A stretch of 32,789 nt of DNA, from contig CAMOUV010000004.1 of NCBI GenBank assembly GCA_946626695.1, forward strand, positions 1 through 32,789, read 5' to 3'. The stretch is from an uncultured Blautia sp. GTDB taxonomy: Bacteria > Bacillota > Clostridia > Lachnospirales > Lachnospiraceae. The position numbers and the translations under genes are program-made. Position 1 is the first letter of the stretch. The number at the start of each line of letters is the position of its first letter. This document shows positions 9,721-18,123 of the stretch, one piece after another. The notes beneath the pieces were generated by a model, which saw only the letters and a list, made by a program, of their open reading frames with translations, was not told the origin of the DNA and did no database searches.

Positions 9721-11349
9721 TCATGCCAGGCCTTCCGGCCGGCTCTCGCTGCTGCGGTACTGCGTCGGTGTCATCCCCTGTGTCTTCTTGAAAAGATACG
9801 AAAAATAGTGGGAATCCTTGTATCCGACCTCGGCACTGATCTCACTGCTCTTTTTGCTGGTACACCGGAGCAGTTCTTTCGCCTTGCTCATACGGTAATC
9901 CGTCAGATAACGTATGAAGGTCTTCCCGGTCTGCTGGGAGAAGATCATGCTGAAATGGTTGGGCGAAAAATTGACATGAGACGCCAGCATGTTCAGGGTC
10001 AGTTCCTCATTGGCATAATGTTCCGCAATATAGGCGATGGAAGCCTCCACCACATTCCTGTATTTGTTTCCCGACACCTGCTCCCGCCGGCGGACAGCTT
10101 CCTCCATGATCCGGATCACATAGCGCATCGCCAGATCCTCGTTCTGAAAAACTTCGGGATTGACATCCGGCGTCTCCACGATTTCTCTGGAGCACTGGAG
10201 CTCCTCCACAAAATCCGCCGTGCAGAAATACGCATCCATCACAATATACTGACGGAACAGACTGGAGCGCATGGCAGAGGCGTTGAGCCCGTGGAAAAAC
10301 TCTTCCACAAAAAAGCCCACCTCCCGGATCTCTCCTACCCGAAGGAAGTTGCGGATCCCCGTCCGGTCGATCCCCAGTGTACTGATGCGGCTGAGATCAA
10401 CCTCCTCCCCGGTCAGTCCGACCCGCTCCGGCAAGAGACGGTCGCTGTCAACGATCATACTCTCCTTCACAAAAAACCGATGGGCAAATCCCTTCCCGGC
10501 TTTGGCGAAGGACTCGGGCAATGCGCTGATCCGGTTCACGGGCTTTCCGATCCCTCCAAAATAGCGGATCTGCGGGTACTGCCCGATCACATCCGTAAAA
10601 ACCTGCAGCGTCTTTTCCTGTTTTTCTCTCAGTTCTTCCTCCGAATCGGCCTGCAGAAGCAGTGCTTTTCCTTCCAGACCTCTGTCAAAGACGATGCATT
10701 CCGATGCATCGATCCGTTCCAGGAGCATCTTCTCCACCTCCACCACGCTGGGCGAATACTCCGAGTCCGCATGATGGATCGAGCTTGTCCGCAGCAGAAC
10801 GATATTATACCAGGCGGAGGACAAGGGAAGCATAAGGCTGTCTGCCTTCTCCAGAAGCTCCTGCACGGAGCCGTTCCCGGTCACCAGATCCTGGAACAGA
10901 CGATTCTTCTCCCGGATGGCCGTCTCCTCCTGCTCCTTCCGGTACTGCTCCATCAAAAGAGACAATTCCTGTTCTTCCCGGATCTGGGCCGTAACTCTGT
11001 GGATCGCTTCCAGAAGCTGGGAGGAATTGATCGGCTTCAGAAGATAGTCTGTCACGCCAAGCTGGAGCGCAGTCTTTGCATAATCAAATTCATTATATCC
11101 GGACAAAATGATGATCTTGATCCTGGGAAATTCTTTTTTCACAAGCCGTGAAAGCTCCAGTCCATCCATAAAAGGCATCCGGATATCCGTAATCAGAATA
11201 TCCGGTTTTTCCTTACGGATCAGAGGATACGCCACTTCGCCGTCACTGGCTTCTCCTACCAGCTGAAGTCCTTCCTGTTCCCAGGGAATGCTGTTCGCGA
11301 TTCCCTTCCGGATCACGACCTCGTCTTCCACGAGAAAAATCCTGTACAT
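9721..11349 (-). CDS. Response regulator with C-terminal AraC-type HTH (YesN-like)
   Basis: MYRIFLVEDEVVIRKGI...DILITDIRMPFMDG...LKPI receiver motifs; C-terminal LNMLASHVNFSPNHFSMIFSQQTGKTFIRYLTDYRMSKAKELL...VGYKDSHYFSYLFKKTQGMTPTQYR. Confidence 0.95.
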   Translation of the reverse strand: MYRIFLVEDEVVIRKGIANSIPWEQEGLQLVGEASDGEVAYPLIRKEKPDILITDIRMPFMDGLELSRLVKKEFPRIKIIILSGYNEFDYAKTALQLGVTDYLLKPINSSQLLEAIHRVTAQIREEQELSLLMEQYRKEQEETAIREKNRLFQDLVTGNGSVQELLEKADSLMLPLSSAWYNIVLLRTSSIHHADSEYSPSVVEVEKMLLERIDASECIVFDRGLEGKALLLQADSEEELREKQEKTLQVFTDVIGQYPQIRYFGGIGKPVNRISALPESFAKAGKGFAHRFFVKESMIVDSDRLLPERVGLTGEEVDLSRISTLGIDRTGIRNFLRVGEIREVGFFVEEFFHGLNASAMRSSLFRQYIVMDAYFCTADFVEELQCSREIVETPDVNPEVFQNEDLAMRYVIRIMEEAVRRREQVSGNKYRNVVEASIAYIAEHYANEELTLNMLASHVNFSPNHFSMIFSQQTGKTFIRYLTDYRMSKAKELLRCTSKKSSEISAEVGYKDSHYFSYLFKKTQGMTPTQYRSSESRPEGLA

Positions 11350-11374
11350 CTTGATGCTCCTCCTAAAATACCGG

Positions 11375-11403
11375 TTGGATTTCGTCCTCAGAACTGCTAT
11401 ACT
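11375..11403 (+). promoter_or_regulatory. Putative sigma-A-type promoter for the uridine-kinase-like gene
   Basis: TTGGAT (11375-11380), 17-nt spacer, TATACT (11398-11403), 35 nt upstream of the ATG at 11438. Confidence 0.6.
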
Positions 11404-11437
11404 TTAAGAAAAAGCAGTCCAGTCTGGAGGTATATGT

Positions 11438-12058
11438 ATGTTTATCATTGGTTTATGCGGCGGAAGCTCTTCCGGAAAATCCACCGCCATCGATTATCTT
11501 CTCAAACAATTTGGAGATAAAACAGCCCTGGTCGCCTTTGACAGCTATTATATCTCCCGTCCGGATCTGGTCTTCGAAGAACGTCGGATGATCAACGTGG
11601 ATGTCCCCGAAGCCATCGACCGGGAAGAAATCTATCGGAACATCCTGCTTCTGAAGGAAGGAAAAACCATCCAGCAGCCTGTTTACTCCTTTGAGACCTT
11701 CCTTCGGGAATCTGTGACCCAGGAAACGGCTCCGGCTCCGATCCTTCTGGTAGACGGGATCTTCAGCTTCTATTTTGAAGAGATCCGCAATCTTTTCGAC
11801 CTGAAGGTGTATATCGATGCCGATGTGGATGTCCGTCTCTCCCGAAGGATCCTGCGGGACATGAATGTGCGCCACCGTCCTCTGGAATACATTATCGACC
11901 AGTATTTCACGAAGGTAAAGCCCATGCACGAGGTATATGTGGAGCCCTACAAAAAATACGCCGACATCATTATCCCCCACAACCGGAATGATGAAAATGA
12001 CTTCCGGATTCTGGGAAATCTGGTAAAAACCTTCCTTCATGAAGAACAGACCCGATGA
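11438..12058 (+). CDS. Uridine kinase-family P-loop kinase
   Basis: GLCGGSSSGKSTAIDYLL Walker A; DSYYISRPD; ILLVDGIFSFY; RRILRDMNVRHRPLEYIIDQY. Confidence 0.85.
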   Translation: MFIIGLCGGSSSGKSTAIDYLLKQFGDKTALVAFDSYYISRPDLVFEERRMINVDVPEAIDREEIYRNILLLKEGKTIQQPVYSFETFLRESVTQETAPAPILLVDGIFSFYFEEIRNLFDLKVYIDADVDVRLSRRILRDMNVRHRPLEYIIDQYFTKVKPMHEVYVEPYKKYADIIIPHNRNDENDFRILGNLVKTFLHEEQTR

Positions 12059-12074
12059 CAGAGCCGATTCTGAC

Positions 12075-12113
12075 AGAGAACGGGAACAGCGCATCCACGC
12101 TTTCCCGTTCTCT
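12075..12113 (+). terminator. Intrinsic terminator after the uridine-kinase-like gene
   Basis: AGAGAACGGGAA (12075-12086) ... TTCCCGTTCTCT (12102-12113) followed by TTTT. Confidence 0.8.
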
Positions 12114-12115
12114 TT

Positions 12116-13354
12116 TTATATCTCCACTTTCTTTTTCTCCGGATCCACGGACTTTTTCCGGCTGTACACAAAAACCTTGTCCCCTTCCGCCAGGATCATA
12201 TCCTCCTTCGGCACGATGGTATCGTTTTTCCGCCTGACCAGAACCACGAAGCTCTGGCGGGAAATATCCAGATCCCGGATGGCGGAGCCGTTCCACGGAT
12301 GATCTCTTTTCAGGAGAATCTCCTTGAGATCGACAGGCTGTTCATCCGGCTGGGCTTCCGTACAGATCACCAGCCGGTCTCCCGGAAGCAGCCTGGTACT
12401 GCCCTCCGGCACCAGAGTCTCCCGTCCCCTCTGGATCATGGCGATCAACATCCCGCGGGGGAGCCTCAGATCCTTGAGGGCCTTGTTGCTCCAGCTGTCC
12501 CGGTTCTTCAGCACGACCCGGATAAAACGGAGCTCCTTCTCCACGGCCACATTCCCGATGTTCTTGAGCCGCTGATACTGCTCCACAAAGCCTGCCGAAA
12601 TAATACCGGTCGGGATCGCCACCATCCCCACTCCCAGGAAGGTGATAAAAATGCTGAACACCCGTCCCAGAGGAGTGATGGCGTAGATATCTCCGTACCC
12701 CACCGTCAGAAGGGTCGAGACCGACCACCAGATGCCGGAAAAGGCATTCTCGAACACCTCCGGCTGGGCTTCATGCTCCAGGCTGTACATACAGAGGCTG
12801 GAAGCCACCATCAGCACCAGGATAATGAAGACCGAGGAAAGCAGCTGTTGTTTCTTGCTGACAATGACCTCGGTGATCACGTTCAGCGAATCGTAGTAGG
12901 CGTTGATCCGGAACAGCCGCATGATCCGGATCACGCGGAACATCCGGAAGGCAGCTGCTCCCGCCGGAAAGAACACCGGCAGATAATACGGCAGGAACGA
13001 CAGAAGATCGATCACACCGGCAAAGGAGAGCATGTATTTCCGGATCGCCCTGCTTTCCGGCACATTCGGATACAGACAGCGGGACGAGATCAGCCGCAGC
13101 ACATAATCCACCGCAAAGAAGGCGATGGTCACCGCTTCGATGGCCGACAGGATATCTCCATACCGCGCGTGCAGATTGTCGAAGGTATTCATGATCGCGA
13201 CGGTCAGATTCACCACCAGGGCTCCGGTGCTCAGCACATCATAGAACTGATTGATCCGTACATCGATAATGCCCACGGAGACCATCCGGAAGATTCTCTC
13301 CTGAAGAGCCCTGAAGCCCGCATTTTCTGTTTTTTTCTGCGCATCCACAGGCAT
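12116..13354 (-). CDS. Voltage-gated-type K+ channel with C-terminal TrkA_C/RCK_C-like domains
   Basis: S4-like FRMFRVIRIMRLFRI with Arg every third residue; selectivity filter TLLTVGYGD; C-terminal TLVPEGSTRLLPGDRLVICTEA and TIVPKEDMILAEGDKVFVYSRK RCK_C-like repeats. Confidence 0.88.
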   Translation of the reverse strand: MPVDAQKKTENAGFRALQERIFRMVSVGIIDVRINQFYDVLSTGALVVNLTVAIMNTFDNLHARYGDILSAIEAVTIAFFAVDYVLRLISSRCLYPNVPESRAIRKYMLSFAGVIDLLSFLPYYLPVFFPAGAAAFRMFRVIRIMRLFRINAYYDSLNVITEVIVSKKQQLLSSVFIILVLMVASSLCMYSLEHEAQPEVFENAFSGIWWSVSTLLTVGYGDIYAITPLGRVFSIFITFLGVGMVAIPTGIISAGFVEQYQRLKNIGNVAVEKELRFIRVVLKNRDSWSNKALKDLRLPRGMLIAMIQRGRETLVPEGSTRLLPGDRLVICTEAQPDEQPVDLKEILLKRDHPWNGSAIRDLDISRQSFVVLVRRKNDTIVPKEDMILAEGDKVFVYSRKKSVDPEKKKVEI

Positions 13355-13425
13355 CCCCTCCGTCCCTGTACAACCTTGTCCCCGAAAAACCGCCGTTCCG
13401 GGAGGGTTTGCATCCCTTCCGGGCT

Positions 13426-13677
13426 TTACTGATCCTGCAGCTTCAGGACCCTGGCCTTCGCCTTTTTGATCTTCTGCTGCTGTTTCATGATCTTTTTCTC
13501 CTGTTTATGGATCTTCCGGCTCTTTTTATCCCTTTTCCCGAAGATGTACCGGTACAGGAACCATTTTCCGAAGGCCATGGACCCTTTTTGAATTCCCCGG
13601 CCGATCTCTTTGAAGATCAGGCCCAGGAGCCGGAAAGGCGCAAGAAGGACTTTTTTCACTTTCTCAGGCATAGGCAC
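13426..13677 (-). CDS. Small highly basic protein of unknown function
   Basis: 83 aa; start overlaps the stop of the upstream gene (13664-13677); 25 Lys/Arg against 5 Asp/Glu. Confidence 0.6.
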   Translation of the reverse strand: MPMPEKVKKVLLAPFRLLGLIFKEIGRGIQKGSMAFGKWFLYRYIFGKRDKKSRKIHKQEKKIMKQQQKIKKAKARVLKLQDQ

Positions 13678-14863
13678 CTCCTACCTGCAGCTCATCAAAG
13701 CAGTACCGCCAGACCGCGTCTTCGTCATTCTCGGTGAACCAGGCGGTGAAGGACATATCCGGCGAATATTTTTCCTCGGCAGGGTCGTAGACCATGATAT
13801 CTCCCGTGACCTTCAGCCGTCCGCCGTCCATCTCCGCCTTCCGGTCGGTTCTGAAAAAGAAGTAGCCTGCATCTCCGAAATCACCGGTGGCTCCCACCTT
13901 GCAGAAACCGTCTTCATCCACTTCTTCCACATACTGCTCATAAAATGCATTGCGGTCGCCCACGGTGGCGGTGCTGAACATTTCGATCATGATCTTCCGC
14001 AGAAGGCCGTCCGACAGCCGGTTATACTCTCCGTATTCCCCGTCCGGCTCGATCCGGGGATCCTCCATACAATACTGATACCAGTAAAGCAGAAAAGCTT
14101 TATCCTCCGAAGTCAGATCCGAAAGAAGAATGGTTTCCTCCTGAGGCTCCTTCAGAGTCATATGTTTCCACCGGTAGATCCACCCGGCAAAGGAAGTCAG
14201 ATCCAGTGCGGTTTCATCCGCTTCTCCGGTATCCGGCGCGTATCCGGTGCCGCCGATCTCGGAAGCCCCGTTGGAAAACCCCTCATCGGCAGGGATTTCC
14301 CCGGATGCGTTGTATCCGTCCAGCGCATCGTCATACTCCATCCGGAGCTCGCTGATGCAGGTATCGGTGTATTTCCATCCGGCCCGCACATCCAGGATCT
14401 TCACCCGCAGCGTCCCGTCGCAGAAGATGGGCTCCGGCAGGGTAAAATGCACTCCCTTGTAATCGGGCGAGTAAGAAGCCGTCCCTTCGGAGGTGTCGAC
14501 CTCGTAAATCTGGGATCCGGACTGGACCTGGATCCGGCTGACCGCACCGTTTTTCTCAAAAATATCCTGATTCTTGTAATATCCCGGGTAGATGGTTCCT
14601 CCGGTGATCACGGTCCCGGCCGGGAAGAACAGGTCCACAAACTCTCCGATCCCGTTTCCGGAAGCCCCTTCCACCCAGGCTGTGGTAAGATCGTAGTCAT
14701 TCAGCTTCGAGACATCATGGCTGTACACATCCCCGGACAATGTGGAAGAAGCCGCCATCCTGGCAGGGTTTAAAACCATCACCTCCGCCGGAACAGGGCT
14801 GCTGCCGGCGATCATAAAAGCAGCTGCACAGAAAGCCGCACAGAATACACTCTTCTTTCTCAT
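13664..14863 (-). CDS. Secreted protein with discoidin/NADase-type glycan-binding domain
   Basis: Signal peptide MRKKSVFCAAFCAAAFMIAGSSPVPAEV; ASSTLSGDVYSHDVSKLNDYDLTTAWVEGASGNGIGEFVDLFFPAGTVITGGTIYPGYYKNQDIFEKNGAVSRIQVQSG is typical of this domain. Confidence 0.75.
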   Translation of the reverse strand: MRKKSVFCAAFCAAAFMIAGSSPVPAEVMVLNPARMAASSTLSGDVYSHDVSKLNDYDLTTAWVEGASGNGIGEFVDLFFPAGTVITGGTIYPGYYKNQDIFEKNGAVSRIQVQSGSQIYEVDTSEGTASYSPDYKGVHFTLPEPIFCDGTLRVKILDVRAGWKYTDTCISELRMEYDDALDGYNASGEIPADEGFSNGASEIGGTGYAPDTGEADETALDLTSFAGWIYRWKHMTLKEPQEETILLSDLTSEDKAFLLYWYQYCMEDPRIEPDGEYGEYNRLSDGLLRKIMIEMFSTATVGDRNAFYEQYVEEVDEDGFCKVGATGDFGDAGYFFFRTDRKAEMDGGRLKVTGDIMVYDPAEEKYSPDMSFTAWFTENDEDAVWRYCFDELQVGGAYA

Positions 14864-15018
14864 AAGAAACCTCCTTCCCGGTCCACGATCGGTTTTCTTT
14901 ACTTATCTATTATAACAAACTTGCCGAGGGTCCGCAATCCATGGAAAAAAAGCTTGTGTTCTCCGCAGTTATGTGTTAAAGTGTTAAAGTGATTTTACAG
15001 TGAAGGAAGGGAAAGAAT

Positions 15019-16509
15019 ATGAGTCAGTTCCTGAATACCATTGAAAACGTGAACGGCGCCGTAAACGGATTCGTGTGGGGGCTCCCCATGCTGATCCTGC
15101 TGGTGGGCACCGGCATCCTGATGACCATTCTCACCAAGGTGTTCCAGATCACCCATATCGGTCACTGGATCAAGAGCACCGTCGGCGGAATCTTCACGGA
15201 CAAGCATGTCACCCGGCACACCGAAAAACATGACAAACAGATCAGCCAGTTCCAGAGTCTCTGCACGGCCCTCGCGGCCACCATCGGAACCGGCAATATC
15301 GCCGGTGTGGCAGCCGCCATCGTGTCCGGCGGTCCCGGAGCCATCTTCTGGATGTGGATCGTCGCCTTCTTCGGCATGATGACCAACTATGCGGAAAATG
15401 TCCTGGGTATCTACTACCGCCGCAAGAACATGCACGGCGAATGGTCCGGCGGAGCCATGTACTACCTGCGGGACGGTCTGGGCGCCAAACCCGGCTGCAA
15501 ACAGATCGGCGCGGTCCTGGCCGTTCTCTTCAGCATCTTCTGCGTCATCGCCTCCTTCGGGATCGGCAACATGAGCCAGATCAACTCCATCGCCACCAAC
15601 CTGAACAGCGTATTCAAAATCCCGCCGCTGGCGGTCGGTATCGTCCTGATGCTTCTGGCCGGTCTGGTCATTGTCGGCGGCCTGAAGAGGATCGCCTCCG
15701 TCACCGAAAAGCTGGTGCCTTTCATGGCTGTGGCGTACATAATCGGTGCACTGGTCATCGTGTTTGCCAACATCGGACAGGCCGGTGCGGTCTTTGCCTC
15801 CATCTTTAAAGGCGCCTTCGGTATGAAGGCCGTAGGCGGCGGTATCGTGGGAAGCGGCGTAAGCATGGCCATCCAGTGGGGCATGAAGCGGGGCGTCTTC
15901 TCCAACGAAGCCGGTCTCGGTTCTTCGGTCATGGTCCACTCCAGCTCCAACGTCAAAGAGCCCGTCGTTCAGGGTATGTGGGGTATCTTCGAAGTCTTTG
16001 CAGACACCATCATCGTCTGTTCCCTGACCGCCTTTACGATCCTTTCCAGCGGTCTGGTGGATCTGAACACCGGTGCCGTCATCTCCAAGGCAGAATCCAC
16101 CGCCCTGGTGTCCGAGGCATTCTCCAGCGTATTCGGAAAAGCCGGAGCCGCCTTCATCGCCATCGCGATCCTTCTGTTCGCCTTCTCCACCGTCCTCGGC
16201 TGGAGTCAGTACGGCAGCAAGGGCTTTGAGTATCTCTTCGGAACCAAGGCCGTAAAAGGATATCAGGTCGTTTTCGTCCTCTTTATCCTGGTCGGCGCCA
16301 CCATGAACCTGAGCCTGGCCTGGGATCTCTCCGATACCTTCAACGGTATGATGGCGATCCCCAACCTGATCGGTGTCCTCTCGCTTTCCGGCACCGTCAT
16401 GGCCATCACCCGGAACTACACCGACCGGAAGTTCCACAACAAAAAAATAAAGCCGATGTACTCGGCCTTCGAGGATATTCAGATCATGCAGGAACAGAGT
16501 GAAAAGTAA
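15019..16509 (+). CDS. Sodium:alanine (AGCS-family) symporter
   Basis: ALAATIGTGNIAGVAAAIVSGGPGAIFWMWIVAFFGMMTNYAENVLGIYYR and RGVFSNEAGLGSSVMVHSSSNVKEPVVQGMWGIFEVFADTI. Confidence 0.95.
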   Translation: MSQFLNTIENVNGAVNGFVWGLPMLILLVGTGILMTILTKVFQITHIGHWIKSTVGGIFTDKHVTRHTEKHDKQISQFQSLCTALAATIGTGNIAGVAAAIVSGGPGAIFWMWIVAFFGMMTNYAENVLGIYYRRKNMHGEWSGGAMYYLRDGLGAKPGCKQIGAVLAVLFSIFCVIASFGIGNMSQINSIATNLNSVFKIPPLAVGIVLMLLAGLVIVGGLKRIASVTEKLVPFMAVAYIIGALVIVFANIGQAGAVFASIFKGAFGMKAVGGGIVGSGVSMAIQWGMKRGVFSNEAGLGSSVMVHSSSNVKEPVVQGMWGIFEVFADTIIVCSLTAFTILSSGLVDLNTGAVISKAESTALVSEAFSSVFGKAGAAFIAIAILLFAFSTVLGWSQYGSKGFEYLFGTKAVKGYQVVFVLFILVGATMNLSLAWDLSDTFNGMMAIPNLIGVLSLSGTVMAITRNYTDRKFHNKKIKPMYSAFEDIQIMQEQSEK

Positions 16510-16548
16510 CCGGATCCTCTGCCTGCACAATCGAATCCGCAGATCATA

Positions 16549-16588
16549 AACGCCGGACAGCAGTTCCATGCAGCTGCTGTCCGGCGTT
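16549..16588 (+). terminator. Intrinsic terminator after the AGCS symporter gene
   Basis: AACGCCGGACAGCAG (16549-16563) ... CTGCTGTCCGGCGTT (16574-16588) followed by TT. Confidence 0.8.
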
Positions 16589-16608
16589 TTCCGTTCCGTT
16601 ATGGTTTT

Positions 16609-18060
16609 TCAGTCTTCGATTCTTTCCGCTTTCAGAAGCGCAGGCTTCCTTTCCAGCTGCCGGGCCAGATATCCGCAGACCTCCGACTCCAGCTCGCCCT
16701 GCTGGCTGTCGTAGGGATCCAGGGGCCAGAAGGTCTTCGGCCGGGTAAAGGGATGCTGGAAGGCGTTGTTGGCCGGCATCCGGAAGGGATCCAGATTGCC
16801 GAAATAGAAGCGTCTTCTCTCCTCGTCCCCGTCCCGGAAGGCGGAGCCTCCGAAGGACAGATCCGCGAACAGCCATCCATAGGGCTCCGCATAGAACAGG
16901 GCCCAGTCGTGGGAACCGCAGTACATCGGATGGGCATACAGTCCGGACTGCCACCGCGCCGGGACGCCTGCCGCCCTGCACAGGGTGATGAACAAAAGCG
17001 CCTGCACGCCGCAGTCTCCACGCAGGTTCCGGGCACAGTACTGGGGGATGTCCTCGATGATCATATATTCCCGCATAAAGGAATAATGCACGTCCTTCGT
17101 CACATAATCGTAGATCCGGCGGGCTTTTTCAAGCGGATTTTTCTCCTCTCCGACGATTTCCGCAGCCAGAGCTTTGATATACGGGGAGAAACGGATATGG
17201 GGATACTGCTCCTTCAGACATTCTGCCGCTTCCTCCGGCAGCTCACAGGACATGCTTACAGAAGACTCTGTGCAGTCCGTACACGCTTCTCCTTTGCATT
17301 CCGCAGAGGCTTCTTCTTTTCCTGCCTGCCCCCACAGATCATGGTACACCGCGCAGATCTCGTACTCATATTCCACGAAGAATTCCCGGTTCTCTTCCAG
17401 GGTGTCCTCAAAACAGATGGTCCTGCGAAGAGCATCCTCCGGATCGATCGCCTTCATGGCCTTGTCATAATCCAGAATCTCCACCCGCGTGACCTGGAAA
17501 AGCTTCGCCGGGATGGGCATATGCACCTTCACACGCATGCCCGGAACAAATTCTTCCTCCTTCAGACGGATCGTCGCGCGGATCCGGTATTTCCATCTTG
17601 CGCTGCCCTTCTCTTTCATCCGGGCGATCTCATCCTTCAGGATCTCCTTTTCCCTGATATCCTCCTCCGGGATCCCCAGGGCTTTCACGGTCTCGGGATC
17701 CTCATTGACGATATTCCGCACGATATTGTGGATATAGTGCTTTTCTCCCTCGATCCAGATCCATTCGGCATAACCGGTTCTGTCCAGCCTCTCCAGATCC
17801 TTCTCCGAAAACGAAGGAAGCTTCTCCTGCATGCTCTGTACCACTTCCGCAGCCGTGAAGGGGAACTGCTCCGGCAGGATCGTGAGAAACTTCTTTTCCA
17901 CCCGCAGCCGGGTCTTCAGCTCCTCCGCGACGGGCTGCGTGAGCCACCGGTCGATGGCCGCATCGGCCTCTGCCAGATTTCCGCTCATTTTGTATCGAAG
18001 TATCTCCTCCGGCAGCTCACAGGCCAGAGACTCCAGGTCCTCAAATCTGAATTGTTCCAT
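16609..18060 (-). CDS. Transglutaminase-like domain protein without signal peptide
   Basis: Candidate Cys-His-Asp core: LRGDCGVQALLFITLCRAAGVPARWQSG, GSHDWALFY, GWLFADLSFGG. Start chosen at MEQFRFEDLE. Confidence 0.85.
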   Translation of the reverse strand: MEQFRFEDLESLACELPEEILRYKMSGNLAEADAAIDRWLTQPVAEELKTRLRVEKKFLTILPEQFPFTAAEVVQSMQEKLPSFSEKDLERLDRTGYAEWIWIEGEKHYIHNIVRNIVNEDPETVKALGIPEEDIREKEILKDEIARMKEKGSARWKYRIRATIRLKEEEFVPGMRVKVHMPIPAKLFQVTRVEILDYDKAMKAIDPEDALRRTICFEDTLEENREFFVEYEYEICAVYHDLWGQAGKEEASAECKGEACTDCTESSVSMSCELPEEAAECLKEQYPHIRFSPYIKALAAEIVGEEKNPLEKARRIYDYVTKDVHYSFMREYMIIEDIPQYCARNLRGDCGVQALLFITLCRAAGVPARWQSGLYAHPMYCGSHDWALFYAEPYGWLFADLSFGGSAFRDGDEERRRFYFGNLDPFRMPANNAFQHPFTRPKTFWPLDPYDSQQGELESEVCGYLARQLERKPALLKAERIED

Positions 18061-18087
18061 AGGTTGTTTCCTCCTGCATAGTACGGG

Positions 18088-18116
18088 TGAGTCACGGGGA
18101 CAGGTTCCTTGACTCA
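18088..18116. repeat. Copy 3 of the palindromic element (inverted orientation): TGAGTCACGG-GGACAGGTT-CCTTGACTCA
   Basis: 9 of 10 bp in the arms; same 9-nt loop as copies 1 and 2 on the other strand; 7 nt from the stop of the NlpC/P60 gene. Confidence 0.88.
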
Positions 18117-18123
18117 CCTGGTT

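Noticed and set aside
8175-11151. Long plus-strand ORFs (538 aa and 447 aa) opposite the histidine kinase and response regulator
   Set aside because: Their His/Pro/Arg/Gln-rich translations lack domain motifs, while the minus strand encodes complete two-component proteins.
14973-14990. Tandem gtgttaaa gtgttaaa upstream of the AGCS gene
   Set aside because: Only two 8-nt units in a likely promoter region (TTGTGT-17-TAAAGT); too short to call a repeat array or regulatory site.
14995-16569. 524-aa minus-strand ORF antisense to the AGCS symporter
   Set aside because: Fully antisense to an unmistakable AGCS protein; low-complexity Asp/Gly/His-rich translation (DDQ, GGDDAEDAEENGQD) is typical of antisense frames in GC-biased genes.
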